Assembly (NCBI RefSeq): GCF_913055835.1
Contig: NZ_CAJXKQ010000010.1
Coordinates: 1-64,000, forward strand
Direction: 5' to 3'
Source of the DNA: an uncultured Marinobacter sp.
GTDB taxonomy: Bacteria; Pseudomonadota; Gammaproteobacteria; Pseudomonadales; Oleiphilaceae
Length of the DNA stretch: 64,000 nucleotides
Shown here: one piece after another, positions 46,201 to 55,382 of the stretch
Layout of the letters: each line of letters begins with the position of its first letter
Position numbering within the stretch: the first letter of the stretch is position 1
Program-made: the position numbers and the translations under genes
The notes under the pieces: model-generated
The model's database searches: none
Told to the model about the DNA's origin: nothing
What the model saw: only the letters and a program-made list of their open reading frames with translations

Positions 46201-46903
46201 CGGTTTCATGAAGCTTTCCCCGGGTTCCGTCCTTCGCAGCAGCCCTGTCAAAGACAACAGCGCCACAGATAGCACGGGTGCAGACTACCCGATAACGTCA
46301 TCAATTGAGGCGGGCCTGGTTTCAGTCGCCGCACCTGGCGTGGTGTCCTATGCCTTTTCAACAGCAGATCAAATCCGGTACCAAAAAACCACCTCGTCGC
46401 GAGTTGCTCCGTTCACCCCGGATCTGACCGTGTCAGTGGATTCGGTGCGGGATTCCGACAATGTATCGGCATCGTCAATGCCCGTCCCCGTGAACCCGAC
46501 GGCTCCTTTGGAGCTCCGGTATGGCGCCTGGCGCATGGAAAACGTCTATGGTCCGGAGAATGTAGCGGCCCTCTCAATTCCTTTCAGAGCCGAATTCTGG
46601 AATGGGACTCGTATGGTGACAAATCAGGATGATAGTTGCTCCGCCTGGGCGACTACATCAATATCGGATCCTGAGGTGCACCATTCCCTGGTCTCGGGAG
46701 CCGGCACACTCGCCGGAGGTATCGGTGGTCCGCTCACCCTGCGACCAAAAGGTACGCAAGGCACAGATACCCTTGTTTGGGATATTCCTGTCTGGTTTGA
46801 AGAGGACGATGACGGTGACGGTACTCTGGATAACCCCAGTGCCCTGGCAACGTTCGGCGTCTATCGCGGCCACGACCGTGTGATCTACTGGCAGGAACGA
46901 TAA
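43241..46903 (+). CDS. mshQ: MSHA tip-type adhesin-like protein MshQ
   Basis: 1220 residues, secreted. Signal peptide at 10-33 (hydrophobic core ending AYAAC). A beta-rich N-terminal domain (about 35-190) is followed by a Calx-beta-like repeat (about 205-300), then a LamG/concanavalin-like domain (about 325-545, with ISAWINPASF and NRWYHIAVVYESGRQAIYVDG). A long C-terminal region (about 600-1215) matches the DUF6701 region of MshQ proteins. It is the last gene of the operon. Probably a surface adhesin or tip component; ligand unknown. Confidence 0.88.
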   Translation: MTKSHGILVCGVERLASLAGLVLLLMVPQLAYAACSAFAGLATINEISEQDGFIEIKLLSSSIEPSDYSSWRLQFCSTDGKNKPTISCSDTRSLSLADRRDSPWLIMGGNALGDTDINLAGMDARLSDAAGNTIDYIQVGNTVSGSEDASCSSSPEDLPFDTDLPLVGGESGKYARRLPDGTGTWSMSSGASGGKDTEGDTNEGVIPGPDISLGNVTVFQGQTASFSITLNTAADRDVSIGYQTRDSSATAGTDYSARSGAVTIPAGQDQATITVLTLQSGSREQRQFFLELTSALDNSGDRYGVFRSQIGVGTILPAPVADWHLDNGPWSGSPSEVIDSSGNGLNGRAFGPPNFATQTPARPGTPGTCGYASFDAASNHYIEVGDSPALDLSGPLTISAWINPASFPRSGIRTIVSKDENFEFHINSSREIYWWWRTDNGGTYSFTTSGANLSENRWYHIAVVYESGRQAIYVDGVESGSASRSGNLMTNNDPLHIGQDQFFQGRYFDGRIDEVAVFSAAFDTEGIKQLYQRVRPCGFNQFDRLEVLVPATASVCEGAEVVVRALDQRGDLITGYEGTVSLSTSSGSGNWGGSSAQLTDPPSGTLMPSPDTDNDGRVAYRFSSADNGTVSLLLESASADELTVLAEDLASGRGGRSGPVQFLENAFVIESNDTNNLDIVAERNHDFLVRAVRRDQTTGECGLVTDYDGVIDLKAWLSRTGDDPGGAAPEIQSSGGAGVPGDSRPATDNVALAFSNGTAGFSLLTSDVGQYRLNLLDDTSGTLVDASGGPLPVSGVGGLWTVRPDRFSLVVTGNPAANNASGDVFRAAGETFELGFSALGAAGNALISYGQEGSPQGAELTHNLIQPVGGQSGTLSGSLQVSGKSFSAGTATISDLSWNEVGILELIATNPSYLGVAPGFNGVSGNVGRFVPDRFEITVLSGELDPFCDAGTPFLYAGQPTGWLIPPELLIEAKGPGTYTARNYTESGFMKLSPGSVLRSSPVKDNSATDSTGADYPITSSIEAGLVSVAAPGVVSYAFSTADQIRYQKTTSSRVAPFTPDLTVSVDSVRDSDNVSASSMPVPVNPTAPLELRYGAWRMENVYGPENVAALSIPFRAEFWNGTRMVTNQDDSCSAWATTSISDPEVHHSLVSGAGTLAGGIGGPLTLRPKGTQGTDTLVWDIPVWFEEDDDGDGTLDNPSALATFGVYRGHDRVIYWQER

Positions 46904-46929
46904 AAAAGGGCAGGACGCGAGTCCTGCCC
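46902..46929 (-). terminator. Terminator of ntrBC overlapping the mshQ stop
   Basis: Stem gggcaggac (46908-46916) and gtcctgccc (46921-46929) with a 4-base loop. On the minus strand it is followed by six T, whose complement sits directly after or within the mshQ TAA. A good terminator for the leftward ntrBC transcript; on the plus strand it has no T-run. Confidence 0.8.
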
Positions 46930-46964
46930 CAAAACATCAACGAACCCCGGCGGTTCGCCAATCG

Positions 46965-48392
46965 TCAGTCTTCCTCGTGTTCCGGATGGTCCATCCCCAG
47001 TTCATTGATCTTCCGGGTCAGCGTATTTCGACCCCAACCCAGCAGAATCGAGGCATCCCGTCGACGGCCACCGGTGTGCTTCAAGGCTGTTTCGATCATG
47101 ATTTTCTCGAACTCGGGCACTGCCGTATCGAGAATGCCCTTCTTGCCCCGTTTGAGTTCCTGTTCGGCCCAGTTTTTCAGGCCTTCCTGCCAGGTTGTGC
47201 CGGTGGTTGGCGCCTCTGCCTGGTGCAATAGCTCCGGCGGCAGGTCATCAATGTGGATCTCGCGGCCGCTGGCCATTACGGTCAGCCAGCGACATGTGTT
47301 TTCCAACTGGCGGACATTGCCCGGCCAGGGCAGGGTGGTGAGGTATTCTTCGGCCTCTTCGCGCAGGATCTTGGGCTCGACGGCCAGCTCTTTGGCCGCT
47401 CGTTTCAGGAAATGCTGCATCAGCCTTGGAATGTCTTCCCGGCGTTCGGCGAGCTTGGGCAAATGCACGCGAATAACGTTCAGGCGGTGGAACAGGTCTT
47501 CCCGGAAGGTGCCGCCCTGCACCAGCTTTTCCAGATCCTGGTGAGTTGCTGCGATGATGCGCACGTCCACCTTGATGGGTGTGGTGCCGCCCACCCGGTA
47601 GAACTCCCCATCGGCGAGAACTCGTAACAGTCGGGTCTGGGTGTCGGCGGGCATATCACCGATTTCATCGAGGAACAGTGTGCCGCCGTTGGCCTGCTCG
47701 AAACGGCCCTGCCTTGCGGCGCCGGCGCCGGTAAAGGCGCCTTTTTCGTGGCCAAACAACTCGGATTCAATCAGGTCTTTGGGAATCGCTGCCATATTCA
47801 GGGCGATGAACGGATGGCTAGCCCTGGGGCTGTGGTTATGCAGCGCCTGCGCTACCAGCTCCTTGCCCGTGCCGCTCTCGCCGTTGATCAGAACCGTAAT
47901 GTTGGAGTGGGAAAGCCGGCCAATCGCCCGAAAGACCTCTTGCATGGCCGGTGCTTCACCGATGATCTCGGCGTTGCGCTGGGCCATCTCGGCCTGGGGT
48001 TCACCACTGGCACGCTTCTCGTGGCTGTGGGCAACGGCCCGTTTGACCAGCGCGACCGCGTCATCCACATCGAAGGGTTTGGGGAGGTATTCGAAGGCAC
48101 CGGTCTGGTAACTGGTGACCGCACTCTCGAGGTCCGAGTGCGCGGTCATGATGATGACGGGCACGTCCGGGTGAACGTCCACGATCTGGGAAAGCAGGGT
48201 AATGCCGTCGACCCCCGGCATCCGGATATCGCTTACGATGGCATCCGGCTGTTCGTGCTCCAGCCGCATCATGATGCTTTCACCACTGTCAAAAACTCGG
48301 GGCTGCATACCGGCCTGGTTAAGGGCGCGCTCCAGCACCCAGCGAATACTGCGGTCGTCGTCTATGATCCAGACGTTCGCCGGTTGGCTCAT
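46965..48392 (-). CDS. ntrC: Nitrogen regulation response regulator NtrC
   Basis: 475 residues from ATG 48392 with ggagg upstream. The receiver domain has the acidic pocket DDD (11-13) and phospho-acceptor Asp55 in VSDIRMPG. The sigma-54 AAA+ domain has GESGTGKE and the GAFTGA loop that contacts sigma-54. The C-terminal Fis-type HTH is RRRDASILLGWGRNTLTRKI. It activates sigma-54 promoters such as glnA, whose binding sites are seen in this window. Start overlaps the ntrB stop by 4 bases. Confidence 0.97.
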   Translation of the reverse strand: MSQPANVWIIDDDRSIRWVLERALNQAGMQPRVFDSGESIMMRLEHEQPDAIVSDIRMPGVDGITLLSQIVDVHPDVPVIIMTAHSDLESAVTSYQTGAFEYLPKPFDVDDAVALVKRAVAHSHEKRASGEPQAEMAQRNAEIIGEAPAMQEVFRAIGRLSHSNITVLINGESGTGKELVAQALHNHSPRASHPFIALNMAAIPKDLIESELFGHEKGAFTGAGAARQGRFEQANGGTLFLDEIGDMPADTQTRLLRVLADGEFYRVGGTTPIKVDVRIIAATHQDLEKLVQGGTFREDLFHRLNVIRVHLPKLAERREDIPRLMQHFLKRAAKELAVEPKILREEAEEYLTTLPWPGNVRQLENTCRWLTVMASGREIHIDDLPPELLHQAEAPTTGTTWQEGLKNWAEQELKRGKKGILDTAVPEFEKIMIETALKHTGGRRRDASILLGWGRNTLTRKINELGMDHPEHEED

Positions 48393-49507
48393 GGGGTGTC
48401 CTCCAGAGGCAGGAAGATGATGAAGTCGGTTCGGCCTGGTTCGCTCTCGCATTCAACCAGTCCGCGGTGTTGGCCGATGATGCTCTGGGTAATGGAAAGG
48501 CCCAGACCGGTGCCACTGGCACGGCCACTGATCATCGGATAGAAAATGTTCTGCACCAGCTCCGGCGGAATGCCGGGGCCGTTGTCGATAACGTCGACCC
48601 GGCACACGAGCCTGTGGCGTCGGTTGCCAATCGTGAACTGACGCAGAGTGCGGGTACGGAAGGTAATGGTTGGCGGCTCGTCGGAACTGTGGCTCGCCTG
48701 GTTTTCGAAGGCCGCTTCCATGGCATTCCGGGCAATATTGAGGAACGCCTGGATCAGTTGCTCCTTGTCGCCCTTGAACTCGGGAATGCTAGGGTCGTAA
48801 TCTCGCTCGAAATTCAGTCGTCCCTTGCTTTCCGCCTCAAGCAGGGTGCCCACTCGTTCGAGGATTTCATGGATGTTGGTGGGCGCCAGCTTCAATGCCT
48901 TGTTCGGGCCCAGCATCCGGTCCACAAGGCTTCTAAGCCGATCTGCTTCGTCGATGATGACCCGGGTATATTCTCGCTGGTCTTCACTGTTGAGTTCCCT
49001 ATCAAGAAGCTGCGCCGCGCCCCGGATGCCGCCGAGCGGGTTCTTGATCTCGTGGGCCATGCCCCGGACCAGAATGCGGGTGGTCTCCTGCTGGGAAATA
49101 ATGTCTTCCTCACGGCTGATCCGCATCAGCCTGTCTCTGGGCTGGATTTCGATCAGCAGTTCCGTCGGTTCCAGGCTGATGGGCGTTACGGAATAATCCA
49201 CCGTAAGTCGGGAGCCGCTGGTGAGAAGAAACTCGGCCTCTCTGCGGGTGTAGGATTGCCCATTGCGAACGGCGGCAAAAAGCGTTTTCAGGGCATCCTC
49301 GGACTCGACCAGAATGTCCTGGAAGGGTTGGCCCTGGCTACGGGTCATGCTGGTTTCGAACAGGCTTTCGGCTGCCGGGTTGAGGTACCGGATGGTCAGA
49401 TTATCTTCGAGTACCAGGACGGCCGTGGTGAGGCTGTCCAGGATGCTCTTGTATCCGGTTTGATTGGCCGAAGGCAGTGCCATGCGTGAATCCCGTTGGT
49501 TCGACAT
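48389..49507 (-). CDS. ntrB: Nitrogen regulation sensor kinase NtrB
   Basis: 372 residues from ATG 49507 (ggaag eight bases upstream); ATG 49483 is a close alternative that matches the E. coli start better. A cytosolic PAS domain (about 25-135) is followed by the H-box MAHEIKNPLGG with phospho-accepting His152 and an ATPase domain with NIARNAMEA, DNGPGIP and GTGLGLS. It phosphorylates or dephosphorylates NtrC under PII control. Confidence 0.96.
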   Translation of the reverse strand: MSNQRDSRMALPSANQTGYKSILDSLTTAVLVLEDNLTIRYLNPAAESLFETSMTRSQGQPFQDILVESEDALKTLFAAVRNGQSYTRREAEFLLTSGSRLTVDYSVTPISLEPTELLIEIQPRDRLMRISREEDIISQQETTRILVRGMAHEIKNPLGGIRGAAQLLDRELNSEDQREYTRVIIDEADRLRSLVDRMLGPNKALKLAPTNIHEILERVGTLLEAESKGRLNFERDYDPSIPEFKGDKEQLIQAFLNIARNAMEAAFENQASHSSDEPPTITFRTRTLRQFTIGNRRHRLVCRVDVIDNGPGIPPELVQNIFYPMISGRASGTGLGLSITQSIIGQHRGLVECESEPGRTDFIIFLPLEDTP

Positions 49508-49639
49508 AGTGTGACTTCCGGAGTTTTGCAAAAAGCGAACCACTTTGGGCCAGCTTCATGAATGAGTGGGCAAAGTGCGGGCAGAAGGGCGTATCAGCGC
49601 TGAAAAGTGCCGTAAGCTGGTGCAAATCGGGGAAACGCT

Positions 49640-49678
49640 TCTGATCAGCCCGGAAAATTCGCCCCGTTGCTGATCAGA
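49640..49678. promoter_or_regulatory. Inverted repeat upstream of ntrB
   Basis: Perfect 10-base arms tctgatcagc (49640-49649) and gctgatcaga (49669-49678) around 19 bases, in the gap between the DUF4124 gene and ntrB. No T-run, so more likely an operator pair than a terminator. Confidence 0.35.
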
Positions 49679-49692
49679 GTATGGCTTTTTTC

Positions 49693-49708
49693 TGGTGCGG
49701 CCGCACCA
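49693..49708. promoter_or_regulatory. Perfect 16-base palindrome upstream of ntrB
   Basis: TGGTGCGGCCGCACCA. It has the GGTGC/GCACC words of an NtrC box but in the opposite order, so it is not a standard NtrC site. About 185 bases ahead of ntrB. Possible operator. Confidence 0.35.
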
Positions 49709-49735
49709 AAATAGTGCGATTAGTTCTGGGTGAGA

Positions 49736-50260
49736 TCAGTTTGCGACAGAGGGGCGGTGAACGGTGAAGGTGATCGGTGAGCCGGTTTTCACCTGAACCC
49801 CGTTTTCATCCACGATATGGACGCGGGCTTCGTGGGTTCCACGGAAGACGTTGTTGACGGTGATCGAGCCGGAGGTGCTTTGTCCCACCGGCTGGCCGTC
49901 CAGTGTCACTTCGTATTTGTGGCCTGGCTGGAGGCCGGGGGTGCTGCGTACCTCGAACTGAACGTCGCCGCTGCCGCTGTGGAAGGCCTGGTTGTTATCC
50001 GGATAGGCAAAAGAAACACTGTCGTAAGCGGCGCCCTCTCTCTGCACCTCTTCACGCAGTTTTTCGGTTTCCTGAACCACCTCCGGCTTGGGCAGTGTGA
50101 TGGTCGTGACCGGCTTGACCTCTACAGTCTCGGAGCCTTCGCTAGGCTCGTCTGAGTAGGTGACGTTGCCGTAGGAGTCGACATTGCGGTAGACCTCGGC
50201 AGATACCGGAGCCACCATAAAAAACAGAAGGCCGGTAACCAATCCAGACTTTGGATTCAT
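49736..50260 (-). CDS. DUF4124 periplasmic protein
   Basis: 174 residues with a signal peptide (hydrophobic 7-20, then VSA|EVYRNVDSYGNVTYSDEP). The N-terminal DUF4124 motif (YRxxDxxGxxxYSD) is clear. The second half (about 85-170) resembles an immunoglobulin-like beta domain. Function unknown. A gene of this type between glnA and ntrB is a common order in Pseudomonas and its relatives. Confidence 0.85.
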   Translation of the reverse strand: MNPKSGLVTGLLFFMVAPVSAEVYRNVDSYGNVTYSDEPSEGSETVEVKPVTTITLPKPEVVQETEKLREEVQREGAAYDSVSFAYPDNNQAFHSGSGDVQFEVRSTPGLQPGHKYEVTLDGQPVGQSTSGSITVNNVFRGTHEARVHIVDENGVQVKTGSPITFTVHRPSVAN

Positions 50261-50378
50261 AAGCTCACCTGTTATTGGGTTTCCCCGATTATCTGCGGCG
50301 CCCGGGCTCTTTTCAACGCCTGGAGCCCGGTTGTTGGTTACATATCGTTAAGGGCTGCAGGCACTGTGCTTCGGCTCA

Positions 50379-50407
50379 CAAAAAAGCCCCGCACGATGGC
50401 GGGGCTT
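50379..50407 (-). terminator. Rho-independent terminator of glnA
   Basis: Stem aagccccgc (50384-50392) with gcggggctt (50399-50407) around a 6-base loop. On the minus strand it is followed by T-residues. 27 bases after the glnA stop. Confidence 0.88.
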
Positions 50408-50433
50408 GTCTGCGTTTCCTCTAAGGTGAGGTT

Positions 50434-51837
50434 TTAGCAGGAGTAGTACAGATCGAACTCGATCGGGTGAGTGGTCATGTTCAGCTTCTCGACTTCACCG
50501 CGCTTCAGATCGACGTAGCCCGCGATCATGTCTTCGGTGAACACGCCGCCGCGAGTCAGGAACTCGTGATCTGCTTCCAGGCAGTCCAGGGCTTCGGACA
50601 GAGTCTCGGCCACAGTCGGAATGCTCAGGGCTTCTTCCTTCGGCAGGTCGTACAGATCCTTGTCCATGGCATCGCCCGGGTGGATCTTGTTCTGGATACC
50701 GTCGAGGCCAGCCATCATCAGAGCTGCGAACGCCAGGTACGGGTTGGCGGACGGGTCAGGGAAGCGAACTTCGATACGACGCGCTTTCGGGCTGTTCACG
50801 TACGGGATACGGATAGAGGCAGAGCGGTTACGGGCAGAGTAGGCCAGCATAACCGGTGCTTCGAAGCCCGGAACCAGACGCTTGTAAGAGTTGGTTGAGC
50901 TGTTGGTGAAGGCGTTGATGGCCTTGGCGTGCTTGATAACACCGCCAATGTAGTACAGAGCGGCTTCGCTCAGGCCCGCGTAGCTGTCACCGGCGAACAG
51001 GTTTTTGCCGTCTTTGCTCAGGGACATGTGAACGTGCATGCCCGAACCGTTATCGCCAACCACCGGCTTGGGCATGAAAGTGGCCGTCTTGCCGTAGGCA
51101 TGAGCAACGTTGTGCACGCAGTACTTGAGGATCTGAACTTCGTCAGCCTTCTTGGTCAGCGTGTTGGCGCCAACGCCGATTTCACACTGGCCAGCGGTGC
51201 CCACTTCATGGTGGTGTACTTCGATTTCCAGGCCCATGGATTCCATGGCGGCACACATGGCGCCACGCAGGTCGTGGAGGCTGTCAACCGGCGGAACCGG
51301 GAAGTAACCACCTTTAACACCCGGGCGGTGACCAATGTTGTTGCGGTCGAAATCTTCGCCGGAAACCCAGGCAGCTTCCTCAGAGTGGATGTGGTACATC
51401 GCACCCTGCATGTCTACGTTCCACTTTACGGAGTCAAACACGAAGAACTCCGGCTCCGGGCCAAACAGAGCGCCGTCGGCGATGCCGGTGGACTTGAGGT
51501 ATTCCTCGGCGCGACGGGCCACGGAACGCGGGTCACGCTCATAACCCTGCATGGTAGAAGGCTCTACAATGTTGCAGGTGATATTCACGGTGGTCTCTTC
51601 GGTGAACGGATCGAGTACAGAAGTCTCGTCGTCCGGCATCAGGATCATGTCGGATTCGTTGATACCCTTCCAGCCCGCGATAGAGGAGCCGTCAAACATC
51701 TTGCCATCGGTGAAAAAGTCTTCATCTACTTCGGTGGCAGGCAGTGTAACGTGCTGCTCTTTACCGCGACTGTCAGTGAAGCGCAAGTCGACCCATTTGA
51801 CTTCGTGTTCTTTGATCAAATCAACTGTCTTGGACAT
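50434..51837 (-). CDS. glnA: Glutamine synthetase type I
   Basis: 467 residues, close to the E. coli 469. Makes glutamine from glutamate, ammonia and ATP as a dodecamer. Catalytic signatures include [17 protein letters not shown] and the ATP-binding [16 protein letters not shown] stretch. The adenylylation site is Tyr396 in [11 protein letters not shown], the target of GlnE, which is also in this window. ggag precedes the ATG. Expression is expected to depend on NtrC and sigma-54. Confidence 0.98.
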   Translation of the reverse strand: MSKTVDLIKEHEVKWVDLRFTDSRGKEQHVTLPATEVDEDFFTDGKMFDGSSIAGWKGINESDMILMPDDETSVLDPFTEETTVNITCNIVEPSTMQGYERDPRSVARRAEEYLKSTGIADGALFGPEPEFFVFDSVKWNVDMQGAMYHIHSEEAAWVSGEDFDRNNIGHRPGVKGGYFPVPPVDSLHDLRGAMCAAMESMGLEIEVHHHEVGTAGQCEIGVGANTLTKKADEVQILKYCVHNVAHAYGKTATFMPKPVVGDNGSGMHVHMSLSKDGKNLFAGDSYAGLSEAALYYIGGVIKHAKAINAFTNSSTNSYKRLVPGFEAPVMLAYSARNRSASIRIPYVNSPKARRIEVRFPDPSANPYLAFAALMMAGLDGIQNKIHPGDAMDKDLYDLPKEEALSIPTVAETLSEALDCLEADHEFLTRGGVFTEDMIAGYVDLKRGEVEKLNMTTHPIEFDLYYSC

Positions 51838-51992
51838 TGTGCATGCTCCGTAAGTTATACCGCACAGGCGGCTGTATTCATGTTCGTGGCGCCGGATCGC
51901 CCGGGTTAACGGGTTCCGATCTGTATCTCAGGTTCGCGCAGCTTAGCAAATGCCGTTGCGACTTACCTGCAAATTTCGGCTGATTTCGATAA

Positions 51993-52008
51993 AGCAAGGC
52001 GCTTGCCA
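51993..52008 (-). promoter_or_regulatory. Sigma-54 promoter of glnA
   Basis: Minus strand TGGCAAGCGCCTTGCT matches the -24 GG / -12 GC consensus with the exact 10-base spacing. It predicts transcription start near 51981, about 145 bases ahead of the glnA ATG. Confidence 0.8.
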
Positions 52009-52092
52009 ATTTTTAGGGCGTGCTCCAGAACGGCGCAACTGCAAGGGTTTGGGGCACATAATAAGTAAATCAGTTGCTCTGGACTGAAAACC

Positions 52093-52122
52093 TGCACTTA
52101 ATTGGTGCACTGTGTTGGTGCA
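52093..52122 (-). promoter_or_regulatory. Two overlapping NtrC binding sites upstream of glnA
   Basis: TGCACTTAATTGGTGCA (52093-52109) and TGCACTGTGTTGGTGCA (52106-52122) are 17-base sites of the TGCAC-N7-GTGCA type that share four bases. They lie about 112-141 bases upstream of the predicted start, the same distance as the E. coli glnA enhancer. A weaker third match lies at 52136-52152. Confidence 0.8.
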
Positions 52123-52396
52123 ATTATTGGTTTTGCGCCCCAATTGGGTGCGGTTGCTCCCTGTAGAGAATAGGCGTTTTTCTTCATATTAACGACACGG
52201 ACTTTTCGATATACTGCGCGCCGCTTCATTTTTACCCTGCCTTTTCCAGATCCATGATCAGAAAACACCGTGCAGGGTGCCGGGCAGCCAGCTCCGGTGA
52301 ATGAGTTCATTTTACGGATTTGAGACGGCATGTGGTGGGAATTCCCCTGCGAACGACCTTCTCAGGTCATTGAGTGCATGCCGCAGGAATATTTTT

Positions 52397-54208
52397 GTGA
52401 TTGAAAAACTTCGTAATATCGCCATCATCGCCCACGTTGACCATGGTAAGACCACACTGGTAGACCAGCTTTTGCGCCAATCCGGCACGTTGGATCGGAA
52501 AGAGCTGGATAGCGAACGTGTCATGGATTCCAACGATCAGGAAAAAGAGCGGGGCATTACCATTCTGGCAAAAAACACCGCCCTGAAATGGAATGGCTAC
52601 GACATCAACATCGTCGACACCCCGGGCCACGCTGATTTTGGTGGTGAGGTTGAGCGGGTCATGAGCATGGTGGACTGCGTGTTGCTGGTAGTCGACTCTA
52701 TCGATGGCCCCATGCCCCAGACCCGTTTCGTTACCCAGAAGGCATTTGCTGCGGGCCTGCGCCCGATCGTGGTGGTCAACAAAATCGACCGTCCCGGCGC
52801 CCGTCCGGACTGGGTTGTGGATCAGGTGTTTGACCTGTTCGACAACCTGGGCGCCACTGACGAGCAGCTTGATTTCCCGATCGTCTACGCCAGTGCCCTG
52901 AACGGTATTGCCGGGATGGATCATGAAAATCTCGACGACAACATGGACGCCGTGTTCCAGGCGATCGTGGATCATGTCCCGGCGCCGAACGTTGATCCGG
53001 ACGGCCCCTTCCAGATGCAGATCTCCCAGCTGGACTACAACAGCTTCCTCGGTGTAATCGGCATTGGCCGCATCATGCGGGGCAAGATCAGGACCAACTC
53101 TCCGGTCACCGCGATCGGTGCCAACGGCAAGAAGCGCAACGGCCGTATCCTCAAGATCATGGGGCATTCCGGACTGCAGCGTGTTGAGGTGGATGAAGCC
53201 CAGGCTGGCGACATTGTCTGTGTTAGCGGTATGGATGAGCTGTTCATTTCCGACACCCTGTGTGATCAGGCCAATGTTGAAGCGCTGCCGGCACTGACGG
53301 TGGATGAGCCGACCGTGTCCATGACCTTCCAGGTCAACGACTCGCCGTTTGCCGGCAAGGAAGGCAAGTACGTCACCAGCCGGAACATCAAGGAGCGGCT
53401 TGAAAAAGAGCTGCTGCACAACGTGGCGTTGCGCGTTGAAGAGGGCGACTCTGCCGACAAGTTCAAGGTATCCGGCCGTGGCGAGTTGCACCTGTCCGTT
53501 CTGATCGAGAACATGCGTCGCGAGAACTTCGAGCTGGCGGTCGGTCGCCCGGAAGTTGTTATTCGCGAAGTCGATGGTGAAAAGCAAGAGCCGTACGAGA
53601 ACGTTATTGTTGATATCGAAGAGCAGCACCAGGGCGCCGTGATGGAGCAAATGGGTCTGCGCAAGGGCGACCTGACCAACATGGTGCCGGATGGCAAGGG
53701 CCGGATGCGCCTGGACTATACCATTCCGGCACGGGGCCTGATTGGTTTCCGGAATACCTTCCTGACCATGACCTCGGGCACAGGCATCCTGACTTCAACC
53801 TTCAGCCACTACGGGCCGATCAAGGTTGGCGATGTCACCAGCCGCCAGAACGGTGTCATCGTGTCCATGGCTACGGGTACCGCGCTGACCTACTCGCTGG
53901 AAACCCTCCAGAGCCGCGGCAAGCTGTTCCTGGATCCGGGGCAGGAAATCTATGAAGGCCAGTTGTGTGGTATCCACAGCCGGGACAACGACCTGGTGGT
54001 GAACCCCACCAAGGCCAAAAAGCTCGACAATATGCGCGCTTCGGGCAAGGACGAGGTCATTGGTCTCGTGCCGCCGATCAAGTTCACCCTTGAGCAGGCG
54101 CTTGAGTTCATTGACGACGATGAACTGGTAGAAGTGACCCCGAAGTCGATCAGGCTGCGGAAGAAACTTCTGACCGAGAACGAGCGTAAGCGCGCCAACA
54201 AGAAGTAA
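52397..54208 (+). CDS. typA: Ribosome-associated GTPase TypA/BipA
   Basis: 603 residues from GTG 52397, chosen because agga lies eight bases upstream and it gives the family start [20 protein letters not shown]; an upstream ATG at 52301 would add 32 unrelated residues. Translational GTPase with G1 AHVDHGKT (12-19), switch [16 protein letters not shown] and NKID. Domains resemble EF-G/LepA with a BipA-specific C-terminus. Needed for ribosome assembly and stress growth. Confidence 0.97.
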   Translation: MIEKLRNIAIIAHVDHGKTTLVDQLLRQSGTLDRKELDSERVMDSNDQEKERGITILAKNTALKWNGYDINIVDTPGHADFGGEVERVMSMVDCVLLVVDSIDGPMPQTRFVTQKAFAAGLRPIVVVNKIDRPGARPDWVVDQVFDLFDNLGATDEQLDFPIVYASALNGIAGMDHENLDDNMDAVFQAIVDHVPAPNVDPDGPFQMQISQLDYNSFLGVIGIGRIMRGKIRTNSPVTAIGANGKKRNGRILKIMGHSGLQRVEVDEAQAGDIVCVSGMDELFISDTLCDQANVEALPALTVDEPTVSMTFQVNDSPFAGKEGKYVTSRNIKERLEKELLHNVALRVEEGDSADKFKVSGRGELHLSVLIENMRRENFELAVGRPEVVIREVDGEKQEPYENVIVDIEEQHQGAVMEQMGLRKGDLTNMVPDGKGRMRLDYTIPARGLIGFRNTFLTMTSGTGILTSTFSHYGPIKVGDVTSRQNGVIVSMATGTALTYSLETLQSRGKLFLDPGQEIYEGQLCGIHSRDNDLVVNPTKAKKLDNMRASGKDEVIGLVPPIKFTLEQALEFIDDDELVEVTPKSIRLRKKLLTENERKRANKK

Positions 54209-54216
54209 TCCCGGGA

Positions 54217-54252
54217 AAAGGGTCAGATGAAAGCGTTCATCTGACCCTTTTT
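54217..54252 (+). terminator. Rho-independent terminator of typA
   Basis: 14-base perfect stem (aagggtcagatgaa with ttcatctgaccctt) around a short loop, followed by T-residues. Ten bases after typA. Confidence 0.9.
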
Positions 54253-54327
54253 CATCTCTCCCCACGCTGTGCCCCTTTCCTTTTGCTTGAGCTAAACTCC
54301 GGTTAAATTCTCAACACGGAGCGCTCC

Positions 54328-55290
54328 ATGCTCACCCTGTATCCGGAAATCAAGCCCAATGCCCAGCACCGTATTGCCGTTGATCCGCCTCACGAGCTCT
54401 ATGTTGAAGAAAGCGGGAATCCTGACGGGATACCTGTTCTTGTGGTTCACGGTGGCCCGGGTGGCGGGTGCGAGGATTACCACCGGCGCTTTTTCGATGC
54501 TGAACGATTCCGGATAATCCTCATGGATCAGCGTGGCGCCGGCCGGTCCACTCCGCTGGCCGAGCTCGAGGGTAACAGCACCGACAAGTTGGTTGAGGAT
54601 ATGGAGGCGGTGCGTTCGTTCCTCGGTATCGACAAGTGGCTTCTGTTTGGCGGCAGTTGGGGCTCGACCCTGAGTCTGGTTTATGCCCAGGCGCATCCGG
54701 AGAGAGTATCGGGGCTGGTTCTGCGTGGCATCTTTTTGTGTCGTCCCCGTGATATCCAGTGGTTCTATCAGGAGGGTGCCAGCCGCGTGTTCCCGGACTA
54801 CTGGTCTGAGTTTGAGGCGCAAATTCCGGTACACGAGCGGGAAAACATGGTGTCGGCCTATTACCGCAAACTGACCAGTTCCAACGAGCTGGAGCAGATT
54901 CAGGCGGCCAAGGCCTGGTCGGTCTGGGAGGGCCGATGCGCAACCCTGCATCCGAACCCGAGGGTGGTGGAGCATTTTGGTCATCCCCACGTGGCTATCG
55001 CGCTGGCCCGGATCGAATGCCACTATTTCATGAACTCCGCCTTTCTTGAGTCAGATCAGATCATTCGCGATGCCCGCCGCCTGGCAGATATTCCAGGCAT
55101 TATCGTTCACGGAAGGTACGATATGGTATGCCCGCTGGATAATGCCCTGGCACTCAGCAAAGCCTGGCCGGAGGCGGAATTCCAGATCATTCGCGATGCT
55201 GGTCATTCGGCTTCAGAGCCAGCCATTATCGATGCCCTGATTCGCGGAGTTGAGTCCGTTGTCGCGAAAACTGAGAAAAGTGCTGGCTGA
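54328..55290 (+). CDS. pip: Proline iminopeptidase
   Basis: 320-residue alpha/beta hydrolase that removes N-terminal proline from peptides. The oxyanion segment HGGPGGG is near residue 40, the nucleophile elbow is GGSWGS, and the Asp and His of the triad fit YDMVCP and DAGHSA. Length and whole-protein pattern match the Pip family. ggag precedes the ATG. dtd follows 92 bases later, an order common in pseudomonads. Confidence 0.94.
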   Translation: MLTLYPEIKPNAQHRIAVDPPHELYVEESGNPDGIPVLVVHGGPGGGCEDYHRRFFDAERFRIILMDQRGAGRSTPLAELEGNSTDKLVEDMEAVRSFLGIDKWLLFGGSWGSTLSLVYAQAHPERVSGLVLRGIFLCRPRDIQWFYQEGASRVFPDYWSEFEAQIPVHERENMVSAYYRKLTSSNELEQIQAAKAWSVWEGRCATLHPNPRVVEHFGHPHVAIALARIECHYFMNSAFLESDQIIRDARRLADIPGIIVHGRYDMVCPLDNALALSKAWPEAEFQIIRDAGHSASEPAIIDALIRGVESVVAKTEKSAG

Positions 55291-55382
55291 ATTCCGTTTT
55301 CAGGCTTGCGGCCGGTAACTGCCATGGATACACTCTTGCCCGATCTTAATTTTTGCCTGTTCAATCGTCCTCAAGGCAGTTG

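Noticed and set aside
52301-52396. Longer typA reading from ATG 52301
   Set aside because: The extra 32 residues are unlike BipA, and the GTG at 52397 has a good ribosome-binding site.
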